A stretch of DNA of 51,001 bases from Bacteroidales bacterium (GTDB taxonomy: Bacteria; Bacteroidota; Bacteroidia; Bacteroidales; F082), in assembly GCA_017428285.1 (NCBI GenBank), contig JAFRRE010000119.1:1-51001 (forward strand), given 5' to 3'. Position numbers and translations under genes: made by a program. The notes under the pieces are model-generated. The model saw nothing but the letters and a program-made list of their open reading frames with translations, was not told the DNA's origin and searched no databases. Below, in pieces: positions 15,521 to 22,829 of the stretch. Position 1 is the first letter of the stretch, and every line of letters starts with the position of its first letter.

Positions 15521-16093
15521 TTAATAGGAGCTTAATGCACCAATCGCGCCAACCGCTCCAGCGATAAGGACAAAGTAGATGATCAATATCACAACAGAGA
15601 TGAGAGAAATGATCAAACCTGCAATAGCCAATCCTTTCTGCTTACCGCCCATCTTCTTGGCCTTGGCGAGGCCTACAATCGAGAAGATGAGGCCCAGAGG
15701 CGAAATGAGGAAAGCGAAGATGAAGCCCAAGATGGCAAAAGCATTGGAGCCTGATGTCTGTGGCGCAACCACGGAATCTTCAGCTTTATGGTCTCCAGTA
15801 GGTGTAACTGCCTCTTCGACACCTTCTTGCGCCTGACTGACAAAATCAGGCTCGAAATAGGTAGTCCAGGGCAACATGGTGTCGCCAATACGGACAAAGT
15901 CGCCTTCGTCAAGCACCACCTCACCTTGAACCCGGTTACCGTTGACAAAGGTTCCGTTGGTACTGTTGAAGTCTATCAGATGGTAGGAGCCGTCATCGAG
16001 CTGCACAATCTGCAAATGGTGACGCGACACCCTGTCGTCGTTGTCGATGATGACATCGTTGCCTTTTAATCGGCCTATGGTAATTACTTTCAT
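15521..16093 (-). CDS. FHA protein with C-terminal DUF4190-like membrane region
   Basis: A 190-residue protein: FHA domain at residues 1-80 (TIGRLKGNDVII, SRHHLQI, STNGTFVNGNRV), an acidic linker about 80-115 and two membrane segments around KAKKMGGKQKG. The FHA part differs clearly from that of its two downstream neighbours and is closer to the canonical domain with the SRHH loop; the membrane part is almost the same as in the 14708 gene. It begins three bases after the kinase at 16097-16918 stops, suggesting coupled translation and a role as a docking partner for that soluble kinase. Confidence 0.88.
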   Translation of the reverse strand: MKVITIGRLKGNDVIIDNDDRVSRHHLQIVQLDDGSYHLIDFNSTNGTFVNGNRVQGEVVLDEGDFVRIGDTMLPWTTYFEPDFVSQAQEGVEEAVTPTGDHKAEDSVVAPQTSGSNAFAILGFIFAFLISPLGLIFSIVGLAKAKKMGGKQKGLAIAGLIISLISVVILIIYFVLIAGAVGAIGALSSY

Positions 16094-16096
16094 AGT

Positions 16097-16918
16097 TTAA
16101 ATGTTTATCTTATTAATATCCTCAGCCATCTCGGCGCAGGTTTGATACCGCAGCCAAGGTTCGGGGCGAAGGGCTTTTTCAATGATTGGTTGGAATTCTG
16201 GATTGACGTAGGGACAAACCTGATGTGCCGCAGGAATGTTACCCAACTTGATCTTGTTCCAGATATCTGTCGTAGTCGCCCCGTCAAAGGGCAGATGGTA
16301 GGTAAGCAAGCAAAAGAGCGTCACACCCAAGGCAAAGATGTCGGTCGCGGGACCGCATTGCTCCTTTTGGAACTGCTCAGGGGGCATGAAAGCGGGAGTG
16401 CCCACGGCACGCGCGTTGTTGTTGATGTCTTTCAGCTTGGCAGAGATACCCATGTCGAGCATCTTCACCGTCATGTCAGTCTTGCGTACCATAATGTTAG
16501 CTGGCTTGATGTCCTTGTGGACATAGCCGTTGCGGTGGATGTAACCCACGGCATCGAGGATCTGCATGAAAAGCGGAATGGCAATGTTGTCGCGTATAGG
16601 TCCCTTGACCACCTTGCGCTGGTATTCATCGAGTGTCCAGCCATCAATAAACTCCAAGACAAGATAATCCTGATTGGGCATCTTGATGAAGTCCTTGAGC
16701 TTGGTGATGTGCTCGTTCTTTTGCGAAAGATACAAGTACATCTGGGCCTCTTTCTCCAATGCCTTCAGCTGTTCAGGCGTCGGCTTGCGCGGTTCCTTGA
16801 TGGCCACCAGATACCCAGTCTTGGTATCGATGGCACGATACACTCTGGCAAAGCCGCCCGAATCACTCAGGACGTCGAAGACATCATAACGATACTGTCT
16901 CAGATTCGGCAGGTCCAT
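16097..16918 (-). CDS. Soluble Ser/Thr protein kinase
   Basis: A 273-residue Hanks-type kinase with no membrane segment or sensor domain. Motifs: SDSGGFARVY glycine loop, VAIKEP with Lys41, HKDIKPANIM with catalytic Asp136, DMG at 155-157 in place of DFG, and GTPAFMPPEQ at the activation-loop end. The Lys after His (HKD) and the Met in DMG are tolerated in some active bacterial kinases, so activity is likely but not certain. It lies between the PP2C gene (54 bases upstream) and an FHA gene (three bases downstream), which argues that these form a kinase, phosphatase and reader set. Confidence 0.9.
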   Translation of the reverse strand: MDLPNLRQYRYDVFDVLSDSGGFARVYRAIDTKTGYLVAIKEPRKPTPEQLKALEKEAQMYLYLSQKNEHITKLKDFIKMPNQDYLVLEFIDGWTLDEYQRKVVKGPIRDNIAIPLFMQILDAVGYIHRNGYVHKDIKPANIMVRKTDMTVKMLDMGISAKLKDINNNARAVGTPAFMPPEQFQKEQCGPATDIFALGVTLFCLLTYHLPFDGATTTDIWNKIKLGNIPAAHQVCPYVNPEFQPIIEKALRPEPWLRYQTCAEMAEDINKINI

Positions 16919-16972
16919 CTTTTCTCTTTATTGCTTGTATACTCTTTTTCCAGACTGGTTCGCAGTCGATAG

Positions 16973-18211
16973 CTATATGATCTCTTTCCAATCGATATCT
17001 TTCGACTTTGTTTTCGATTTGGTTTCCTTTTCGGTATTCTTATCGTCTTCCTTTTTGACTTCCTTTCCAGTCTTCTTTTCCTGGCCAGAGTTCTCCTCTT
17101 CCACCGCGCTTTGTCCGTCCTGTTGATCCTTTTCCTCTACCTTATTGTTTTCATCTTTCTGCTGTTCTTCATCCTCTGATGTCTCCTGCTGCGTCTGGAT
17201 GGGTTCTTCTGTCTTTTCCTTCCCATGCCACCAGATGAAGTAGGCTGCCACTCCGCCGCCTATCAGTAGCATCAGTACGACAGCAGGAATCAGGATGGCG
17301 AGCAACACTTTGGTTTTCTTTTTCTTGGAAGGCGTTGCTTGTTGTGGAGCAGGATTATTTGTCACATCAAGGGTCGGAGTCGAATAAGCTTCCTTTCGCC
17401 AGTTGGGGTTGTGGTCGGGGTGGTTGCTAAGCGGATAAGGACTTTCCACCACCTTAATCACTTGAGCAGTGATGTTGTCCAAACCCTTGCCTGGCACGTT
17501 GGCGTTGGTCACCAGATCGAGCACCTTCTGTTCTATCGACTGGTCTGACGACAAGATAGCTTCGATGCCATCATCATCAACCATGCCCGAGAGTCCGTCG
17601 CTGCAAATCAGGAACATGTCACCCTTGGCAGGCTGCACAGGAGACATAAACACCTCCGGCTTCAGCTCTTCCTTGGTTCCCAAGGCCTTCATGATCACGT
17701 TTTTGCGCGGATGATGCTCTGCATCACGGTCGTCCAATTGCCCCATGTCGACAAGCGACTGCACGAAGGAGTGGTCCTTAGTGATGCGGAAAAGACGCTT
17801 CTTCTGCTCTTCATAGAGGTAGATGCGGCTGTCTCCTACATGAGCGATATAGGCGTCATTGCCATCGACCAAAACAATGCAGGCCGTGGTGCCCATGCCT
17901 TTCAGTGAAGGCTCGGCGTTGGCAGCACCGATAATCTGGATGTTGGCGCGGCACAGCGCATCATGCAGGGCTTGGTAGATGTTAGGGTAGCGTTGGGCCT
18001 TGAAATGCTGTATGATCTGATCCACAGCGATACGTGAAGCCGTGGCTCCGCCCACATGGCCGCCCATGCCGTCGCAAACGACAAAAAGCTCGCCGTTAGG
18101 CACAGTGGCAAAGCCACATGAGTCCTCGTTGGCCTGACGCACCTGGCCCGTGATAGTGAGACCATAAGCCTCTATGTTGGTGTTACTGACTATGTAATGT
18201 TCGCAGTTCAT
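16973..18211 (-). CDS. PP2C-family Ser/Thr phosphatase with membrane helix
   Basis: A 412-residue metal-dependent phosphatase. The PPM domain (about 12-250) shows the metal ligands in NEDS (Asp30), CDGMGG (Asp47), CSDGLSG and GLDNIT. It is followed by a linker, Lys-rich stop KKKKTK, one membrane helix around residues 290-315 and a highly charged Glu/Lys/Gln tail of about 90 residues that should lie outside the membrane. The ATG at 18211 is chosen; an in-frame TTG three codons earlier would overlap the preceding stop. Five bases separate it from the vWA-FHA gene. It is the obvious antagonist of the two island kinases. Confidence 0.92.
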   Translation of the reverse strand: MNCEHYIVSNTNIEAYGLTITGQVRQANEDSCGFATVPNGELFVVCDGMGGHVGGATASRIAVDQIIQHFKAQRYPNIYQALHDALCRANIQIIGAANAEPSLKGMGTTACIVLVDGNDAYIAHVGDSRIYLYEEQKKRLFRITKDHSFVQSLVDMGQLDDRDAEHHPRKNVIMKALGTKEELKPEVFMSPVQPAKGDMFLICSDGLSGMVDDDGIEAILSSDQSIEQKVLDLVTNANVPGKGLDNITAQVIKVVESPYPLSNHPDHNPNWRKEAYSTPTLDVTNNPAPQQATPSKKKKTKVLLAILIPAVVLMLLIGGGVAAYFIWWHGKEKTEEPIQTQQETSEDEEQQKDENNKVEEKDQQDGQSAVEEENSGQEKKTGKEVKKEDDKNTEKETKSKTKSKDIDWKEII

Positions 18212-18216
18212 TTGAA

Positions 18217-19767
18217 TCAAAGATAAAAGATGATTTTAACCTGTCCCAATTGGATTGTGTCGGCACTGTGAAGCACCGTCTGCGTCTGCACCTGACCGTT
18301 CACGATGACGTGGTTAGTGCTGTTCGTGTCGATGATGTAGAAGCCGTAGCCGTCGTAGGTGATGATGGCGTGTTGGCGCGACACCGATGAATGGTTTAAC
18401 ACGATATCGTTGCCTGCATCGCGTCCTATAGTCACGGTGGGCTTGGTCATGTCGTATGTCGATTTCAAGCCCTCCAGTTCGTACACCAGACGAGGAAAGA
18501 CGTTCTTGGTTTTCATTAAGGTGGCTAAGCGTTCCTGCTCGGCCCGTTCCTGGTCGGCGGCGCGGTTCATCTCCTGTTGGCGCTTGTATTCATCCAACGA
18601 ACTGTTGGCTTGGGCGATAGCTTGTTGGGCTTCAGCCTCAGCAACACGCTGCTTGTTCTCCAAGTCTTTCAGCTTACGTGCTTTTTTCTTGTGACCCACC
18701 ACGCTGAGCACGATGGCCAAAACAATCAGCATAAGGATGAGCAGGATAATCAGCACCGTAAGCAGGACATGCTCTTTAATCCATTCTTTTAGCGAGAACG
18801 CAGGCGGCATGTATTGTTCCTGATACTCGACACCTTTAATATTAATGGCAACCGTTTGGGGGTCGTCGCCACGTTTCATACTCGATTCAAAGGTAAAGCG
18901 ATAGTCATGGCCGAAGTAGGACTCATCGATCTTGTTGTACCATTCCAACATGGCAGCGCAGGCCTGCTCTTCTTCATTTTGGTCAAAAGCCTTGAAGTCG
19001 CCTTCGGTGGCCTTGGCGAAATTGGATGGCTCAAGGGCCACGCCACTGGCGGGATAATACTCAAGGATATACACGGGGATGTTGCAGCGCTGAGCCAGCA
19101 TCAATACCTGGTCGGCCGAGTCGGCGCCCGCCACGTTGCGTGGATGACCGGAAGTGAACAGATACACCGCCCTCGACTTGCCGTCCTCGGGCAGGTCACG
19201 TAACAGTTCGACGGCCTCGCGCACGGCGGTATAAAGGTCAGTGCTATTAGGAGCGTCGGTGAAGCTGCGGTCGGAGTGGCGGTGACTCATCACCAAATCC
19301 TTAAGGTAACCGAAGTCGTTGGAGAAGCCGTCGCCGAGTGGTTGCATCACCGTAGTAGTGTTGATACTACGGTGAAACTGGGCCACCATTACCAAATCGT
19401 TAGTACCCAACTCGTTGCTCGAAAGGAACTGGTTGATGCTGTTCTTGACAAACTCATGCTGACCCGCGCGGATGTCCTTTCCCTTGCTGATCTCCATGAA
19501 GTCCTCCCAAAGGATGACGATGTGATGGCCTGCATTCTGCGCATCGCGTTGCAGCATCTGCATGGTGAAGGGCTTGCTCAAACCATTCTCCTTCAGGAAG
19601 CGAACATCGTTCTCAGTCAGCATGTCGGCACCGTCGTCGTGCCACACAAACGACACCTCAGGAAAGGCCTCCGAGTTAAAGGTTTCCTTCATATACCCCT
19701 CTGTCTGCGCCAGCATGGCAAAAGGGCACAATATGCACAACAATGCAAAAGTAAAGATCTTTTTCAT
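18217..19767 (-). CDS. Membrane protein with vWA-like ectodomain and cytoplasmic FHA domain
   Basis: A 516-residue protein with signal peptide (1-20, ends AMLAQ). A roughly 290-residue extracytoplasmic part has the alternating strands and helices of a von Willebrand A-like fold: HHIVILWEDF, NDLVMVAQFH, STDLYTAVREAVELL, AVYLFTSGHPRN and IPVYILEYYP. The usual DxSxS metal site is not intact (LWEDFMEIS sits there). A membrane helix at about 335-360 is followed by a coiled-coil stretch rich in Ala, Glu and Gln (365-410) and a C-terminal FHA domain (430-516) with TIGRDAGNDIV, SRQHAII and NSTNHVIVNG. It could pass an envelope signal to phosphothreonine recognition inside. Confidence 0.85.
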   Translation of the reverse strand: MKKIFTFALLCILCPFAMLAQTEGYMKETFNSEAFPEVSFVWHDDGADMLTENDVRFLKENGLSKPFTMQMLQRDAQNAGHHIVILWEDFMEISKGKDIRAGQHEFVKNSINQFLSSNELGTNDLVMVAQFHRSINTTTVMQPLGDGFSNDFGYLKDLVMSHRHSDRSFTDAPNSTDLYTAVREAVELLRDLPEDGKSRAVYLFTSGHPRNVAGADSADQVLMLAQRCNIPVYILEYYPASGVALEPSNFAKATEGDFKAFDQNEEEQACAAMLEWYNKIDESYFGHDYRFTFESSMKRGDDPQTVAINIKGVEYQEQYMPPAFSLKEWIKEHVLLTVLIILLILMLIVLAIVLSVVGHKKKARKLKDLENKQRVAEAEAQQAIAQANSSLDEYKRQQEMNRAADQERAEQERLATLMKTKNVFPRLVYELEGLKSTYDMTKPTVTIGRDAGNDIVLNHSSVSRQHAIITYDGYGFYIIDTNSTNHVIVNGQVQTQTVLHSADTIQLGQVKIIFYL

Positions 19768-19799
19768 AGGTGAATGGATTAAAAGAGAAAAGACAAGGT

Positions 19800-20504
19800 T
19801 CAGAACGAAGTACGGAACTTGAAGACCGTCTTGCCCACTTGGATGACGTCGCCATCGCTCAAGGCAACAGCGTTCACGCCTGTGTCGCTGCCATTGACGC
19901 GGGTGCCACTAGTCGAAAGGCTATCCTGAATGAAATAGCTGCCTTCGCGATAGAGCAATACAGCGTGTTTGCCCGAAACGGTATTGTCGTTGACACTAAT
20001 CTGGCAGTCCAAATCGCGACCGATGGTGTTGCGTCCTTCAAAGAGCTTGAAGTCGACACCCATATCGTTGAGCGTATAGGAGACCAGCCAGCCTACCAAT
20101 TTGCGTGAGCTGCGCACTTCGCCACCCACTCCCGGTGCTGAATCATCGAAAATCATCGTCTTCGAAGCGGATGAAATAGGCGTGTTGACCACACGTTCTG
20201 GCTCCATAGCTGTGAAGGCACCAGAATTCGGTACTGTTTCGCCACCCATTGGAGCACCCATATCGGGCATAACGCGGGTCTTGTTGGGGTCGCCCATGCC
20301 GCCACCACTTGGGATTGTAGCTCCACCCATAGGCATAGCAGCTCCTATACCTGGCATTGTGGCATCGCTATTATAGGCACCGCCTCCAGCAGGGGAAGCT
20401 TGCGTTGCATTAGGAGCACCAGCACTGCTTGAACAATAAGGGCATTGAGCCAAGTCATCCTTATAGAAATGACCGTTGGGACATCTTTTGTAACCTGAAA
20501 CCAT
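19800..20504 (-). CDS. FHA protein with N-terminal zinc-ribbon-like motif
   Basis: A 234-residue cytoplasmic protein. The N-terminus contains C-P-N-G-H then, after 12 residues, CPYC, a short zinc-ribbon-like knuckle (residues 8-24). A flexible Gly/Pro/Met-rich region of about 90 residues follows. Residues about 140-234 form the C-terminal FHA domain with NTIGRDLDCQI, SGKHAVL and STSGTRVNG. First gene of the ten-gene signalling island; the promoter element TATATTTG lies 63 bases upstream. Zinc-ribbon and FHA combinations are frequent next to bacterial Ser/Thr kinases. Confidence 0.87.
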   Translation of the reverse strand: MVSGYKRCPNGHFYKDDLAQCPYCSSSAGAPNATQASPAGGGAYNSDATMPGIGAAMPMGGATIPSGGGMGDPNKTRVMPDMGAPMGGETVPNSGAFTAMEPERVVNTPISSASKTMIFDDSAPGVGGEVRSSRKLVGWLVSYTLNDMGVDFKLFEGRNTIGRDLDCQISVNDNTVSGKHAVLLYREGSYFIQDSLSTSGTRVNGSDTGVNAVALSDGDVIQVGKTVFKFRTSF

Positions 20505-20566
20505 AACTTTTTGTTTTTGAGAGTTTTAATTAATATAATGACTATTCTTTAATATTTTGCAACCTG

Positions 20567-20574
20567 CAAATATA
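20567..20574 (-). promoter_or_regulatory. -7 element of the signalling island
   Basis: TATATTTG on the minus strand, with a TTTG 23 bases upstream. It is the only recognisable promoter element upstream in the block of ten minus-strand genes ending at 9987. Confidence 0.55.
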
Positions 20575-20624
20575 TAAAGATTTTTTCAAAACACAACCAA
20601 ATTGGTCCAAAGTTACTATGATTT

Positions 20625-21338
20625 CTACAATGCCATAAAATTGCGACGTTCCTCTTCAGAAAACTTCTCAATGGCATACCTTAACATCGTGCGCGGCATG
20701 GATTTGTATCGTATTGATAACCAATCTTTCAGCCGTTGCTCATCACGTTTACCCGCCTCGCGCAAGAGCCAGCCGACAGCCTTTTGCAAGAGGTCGTGCA
20801 AAGGCTGAGCCTTGGCAAAAAAGATGTCAGCAATAGCGTAAGTGTCATCCAACTGATCGTGACGGATGAACTGCATTGTGCTGACCATCCCGATACGCTG
20901 TTCCCAAATCGTTTTACCATCACGAGCAAGGTCATAGAGCAAAGTCCTGTCTTTATCCAAGAGCCAAGTGCCTAAAAGTTCGTAACATGACAGGTCGACC
21001 AAGTCCCAATTATTAATGTATTGCGTGTGCGTGAGGTAGAAATCGATGCATTGTTGTTGCAAAGCATTCTCCTTCTTGGCATGCTTGAAGATTTGCACCA
21101 AGGTTAACAGAGCAGCCAAGCGCATCTCGTGGTATTCGGAGGTGATGCAGACTTCCAAGTCATCAAAAGAGGTTTCTTGCCAGCATTGTTTCACCACTTC
21201 ACGGGTCACCGGCACTTTGATGCCCAAAAACTTATCGCCTTCGCCATATTGCCCTTTCCCTGTCTTGAAGAAGCGAGACAGGCCTTCAACCTGATTTGGG
21301 TCCTGTTTGGCAAGGATATTATCATATAAGGTATTCAT
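20625..21338 (-). CDS. AlkD-like DNA alkylation repair protein
   Basis: A 237-residue protein made of helical HEAT-like repeats, matching the DNA alkylation repair (AlkD) family, whose members excise alkylated purines. Typical patterns: FFKTGKGQYGEGDKFLGIKVP at the start, EYHEMRLAALLTL, NNWDLVDLS with the conserved Trp-Asp, and the C-terminal QKAVGWLLREAGKRD. The start is the ATG at 21338, which overlaps the TGA of the upstream acyltransferase as ATGA; the open frame continues 41 codons further inside that gene without protein character. It is the last gene of a three-gene coupled unit. Confidence 0.9.
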   Translation of the reverse strand: MNTLYDNILAKQDPNQVEGLSRFFKTGKGQYGEGDKFLGIKVPVTREVVKQCWQETSFDDLEVCITSEYHEMRLAALLTLVQIFKHAKKENALQQQCIDFYLTHTQYINNWDLVDLSCYELLGTWLLDKDRTLLYDLARDGKTIWEQRIGMVSTMQFIRHDQLDDTYAIADIFFAKAQPLHDLLQKAVGWLLREAGKRDEQRLKDWLSIRYKSMPRTMLRYAIEKFSEEERRNFMAL

Positions 21339-22447
21339 TCGCTTTTCTCCTTTTTGATACCCAACACGCACCACCTCACAAACGGAATCCGCTTGATGAT
21401 TTCGTTCAGCGCGAAAGGAATGGTCATCACTGCCACGAATAGAATAGCATACTGCATCCACGGGGCAAGTGTGGTGTGGGTTTTCATCATATAGCCCAAT
21501 GCGGCAATCACCAGGTAATGAAGGATATAGACACCATAGCTGGAACGCGTCATATAACCTGCAAAAGCACCAGTACGGTCAAAGCGCGCTTTGAACCAAG
21601 CCATCATCGCCAAGCACATCAACCAACCATAAAGGCAATTGAGCGGACTGCCCAAATACTGAGGCGAGGTGTTGTCCTGACCGAAAGTTGTGACAATCAG
21701 TACTATACCAGCAACGACTGCACAAGCCAGCAACGGAATCCAAGCCTTTTGTAGCTTTTCTTGCACCTCGTCGTGCGAGAACACGAAATAGCCCAACAAG
21801 AAAGGCACCAAATAGAAGAGAGGCTTATACAAGTTCAAGAGGCCGTCCAGACTTTCGGGGCGGGGATTCTTGATCAACGTCTGCTCCCCTGCCCAAAACA
21901 GCACACCCAGCAAGATGACAACTACAAGATTGGCCTTACCGCACCAACTCCAGATTTTGTCTTTTCTGTCTATCACACGCACCAATAGCAACACAAGACA
22001 CAGCAGCCACAGCACCTGAATGAACCACAGCGGTCCTGTGCCGCTAAAAGCCATGATGAAATACTTTGCTATTACGGGAACGCCGTCAAACACGCCTTGT
22101 CTTGCCGCCACAACGGTATTGAAATAACCGACCATCCAGTGAAACACGAGCAGGCCAATTGTGCCAGGCACCAAAAGTTTGCGAGTACGAGCCTTGAACC
22201 ACTCCCCAGCCGACTGCTTTTCCAGCGCATAACGGGAACTGATGCCTGCCAACAAAAACAAAAGCGGCATGAACCAAGGATAAAGAATATACATGATGAC
22301 ATCCTGATATTGCTTATACTCCGGATATTCGCCGAAACCGCCAATGCCACCAAAGACACCTTTGTTATTGTAGAAATAAAAAACATGATAGAATAGCACC
22401 AAGAGCACCGTCACCCACCGCAGGTTGTCGATCCAATGTTTTCTCAT
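21335..22447 (-). CDS. Membrane acyltransferase (acyltransferase 3 family)
   Basis: A 370-residue integral membrane protein with about ten hydrophobic segments. The N-terminus RKHWIDNLRWVTVLLVLFYH, with its Arg and the His of FYHV, and the later SSYGVYILHYLV are marks of the acyltransferase 3 (OafA/NolL-like) family, which moves acetyl or other acyl groups onto sugars or envelope components. The acceptor is unknown. It starts with an ATGA overlap with the AbrB-like gene and ends with another ATGA overlap into the AlkD-like gene, so all three are translated together despite unrelated functions. Confidence 0.9.
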   Translation of the reverse strand: MRKHWIDNLRWVTVLLVLFYHVFYFYNNKGVFGGIGGFGEYPEYKQYQDVIMYILYPWFMPLLFLLAGISSRYALEKQSAGEWFKARTRKLLVPGTIGLLVFHWMVGYFNTVVAARQGVFDGVPVIAKYFIMAFSGTGPLWFIQVLWLLCLVLLLVRVIDRKDKIWSWCGKANLVVVILLGVLFWAGEQTLIKNPRPESLDGLLNLYKPLFYLVPFLLGYFVFSHDEVQEKLQKAWIPLLACAVVAGIVLIVTTFGQDNTSPQYLGSPLNCLYGWLMCLAMMAWFKARFDRTGAFAGYMTRSSYGVYILHYLVIAALGYMMKTHTTLAPWMQYAILFVAVMTIPFALNEIIKRIPFVRWCVLGIKKEKSE

Positions 22448-22653
22448 TTGGGAAGGCCCTCCATCGCCTGGTCGATAGCTGCTTGGAAGATTTCCGTTTT
22501 CAATAGTGCCATTCCTCTCTGGTCGCCCAGCACCAGAAGGCTGTCGCCAGCCTTGATGTCGTACACCTCGCGAGCTTCCTTAGGGATGACAATCTGTCCT
22601 CTATCGCCCACTTTCACTACGCCAAAGATGTATTTTCCATTTTCTGCTTCCAT
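22444..22653 (-). CDS. AbrB/SpoVT-type DNA-binding protein
   Basis: A 69-residue protein with a swapped-hairpin AbrB/MazE fold: YIFGVVKVGDRGQIVIPKEA followed by REVYDIKAGDSLLVLG. Proteins of this size act as transcription regulators or antitoxins. The ATG at 22653 is preferred because TACTTTTG at 22699-22706 leaves a 40-base leader; an in-frame ATG at 22689 would fall almost on the transcription start. Its stop overlaps the acyltransferase start. No toxin gene of a MazF or VapC type lies next to it, so regulation of its own operon is more likely. Confidence 0.85.
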   Translation of the reverse strand: MEAENGKYIFGVVKVGDRGQIVIPKEAREVYDIKAGDSLLVLGDQRGMALLKTEIFQAAIDQAMEGLPK

Positions 22654-22698
22654 GATGATTTGATTTTGATGATTAGTATGATTTTTCATATTTTGCCA

Positions 22699-22706
22699 CA
22701 AAAGTA
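22699..22706 (-). promoter_or_regulatory. -7 element of the AbrB-acyltransferase-AlkD unit
   Basis: TACTTTTG on the minus strand, 46 bases before the ATG at 22653. It is divergent from the promoter of the C25 protease at 22792. Confidence 0.6.
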
Positions 22707-22791
22707 TGATTAATTTTCTTATTTTGTATCTTTTCAAGCAAAAAAAACACTCCTGGATTTCCGTAAAACCATTTTTTGTGATTGTTTTTAC

Positions 22792-22799
22792 TATTTTTG
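22792..22799 (+). promoter_or_regulatory. -7 element of the C25 protease gene
   Basis: TATTTTTG on the plus strand, 31 bases before the ATG at 22830. A TTTG lies at 22775-22778, closer than the usual spacing. Confidence 0.55.
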
Positions 22800-22829
22800 C
22801 ACCCAGATAATATCTTTAAAATGTTCAAA

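Noticed and set aside
19745..19752. TACTTTTG on the minus strand
   Set aside because: It lies inside the signal-peptide codons of the vWA-FHA gene, with no start downstream that would fit; probably chance.
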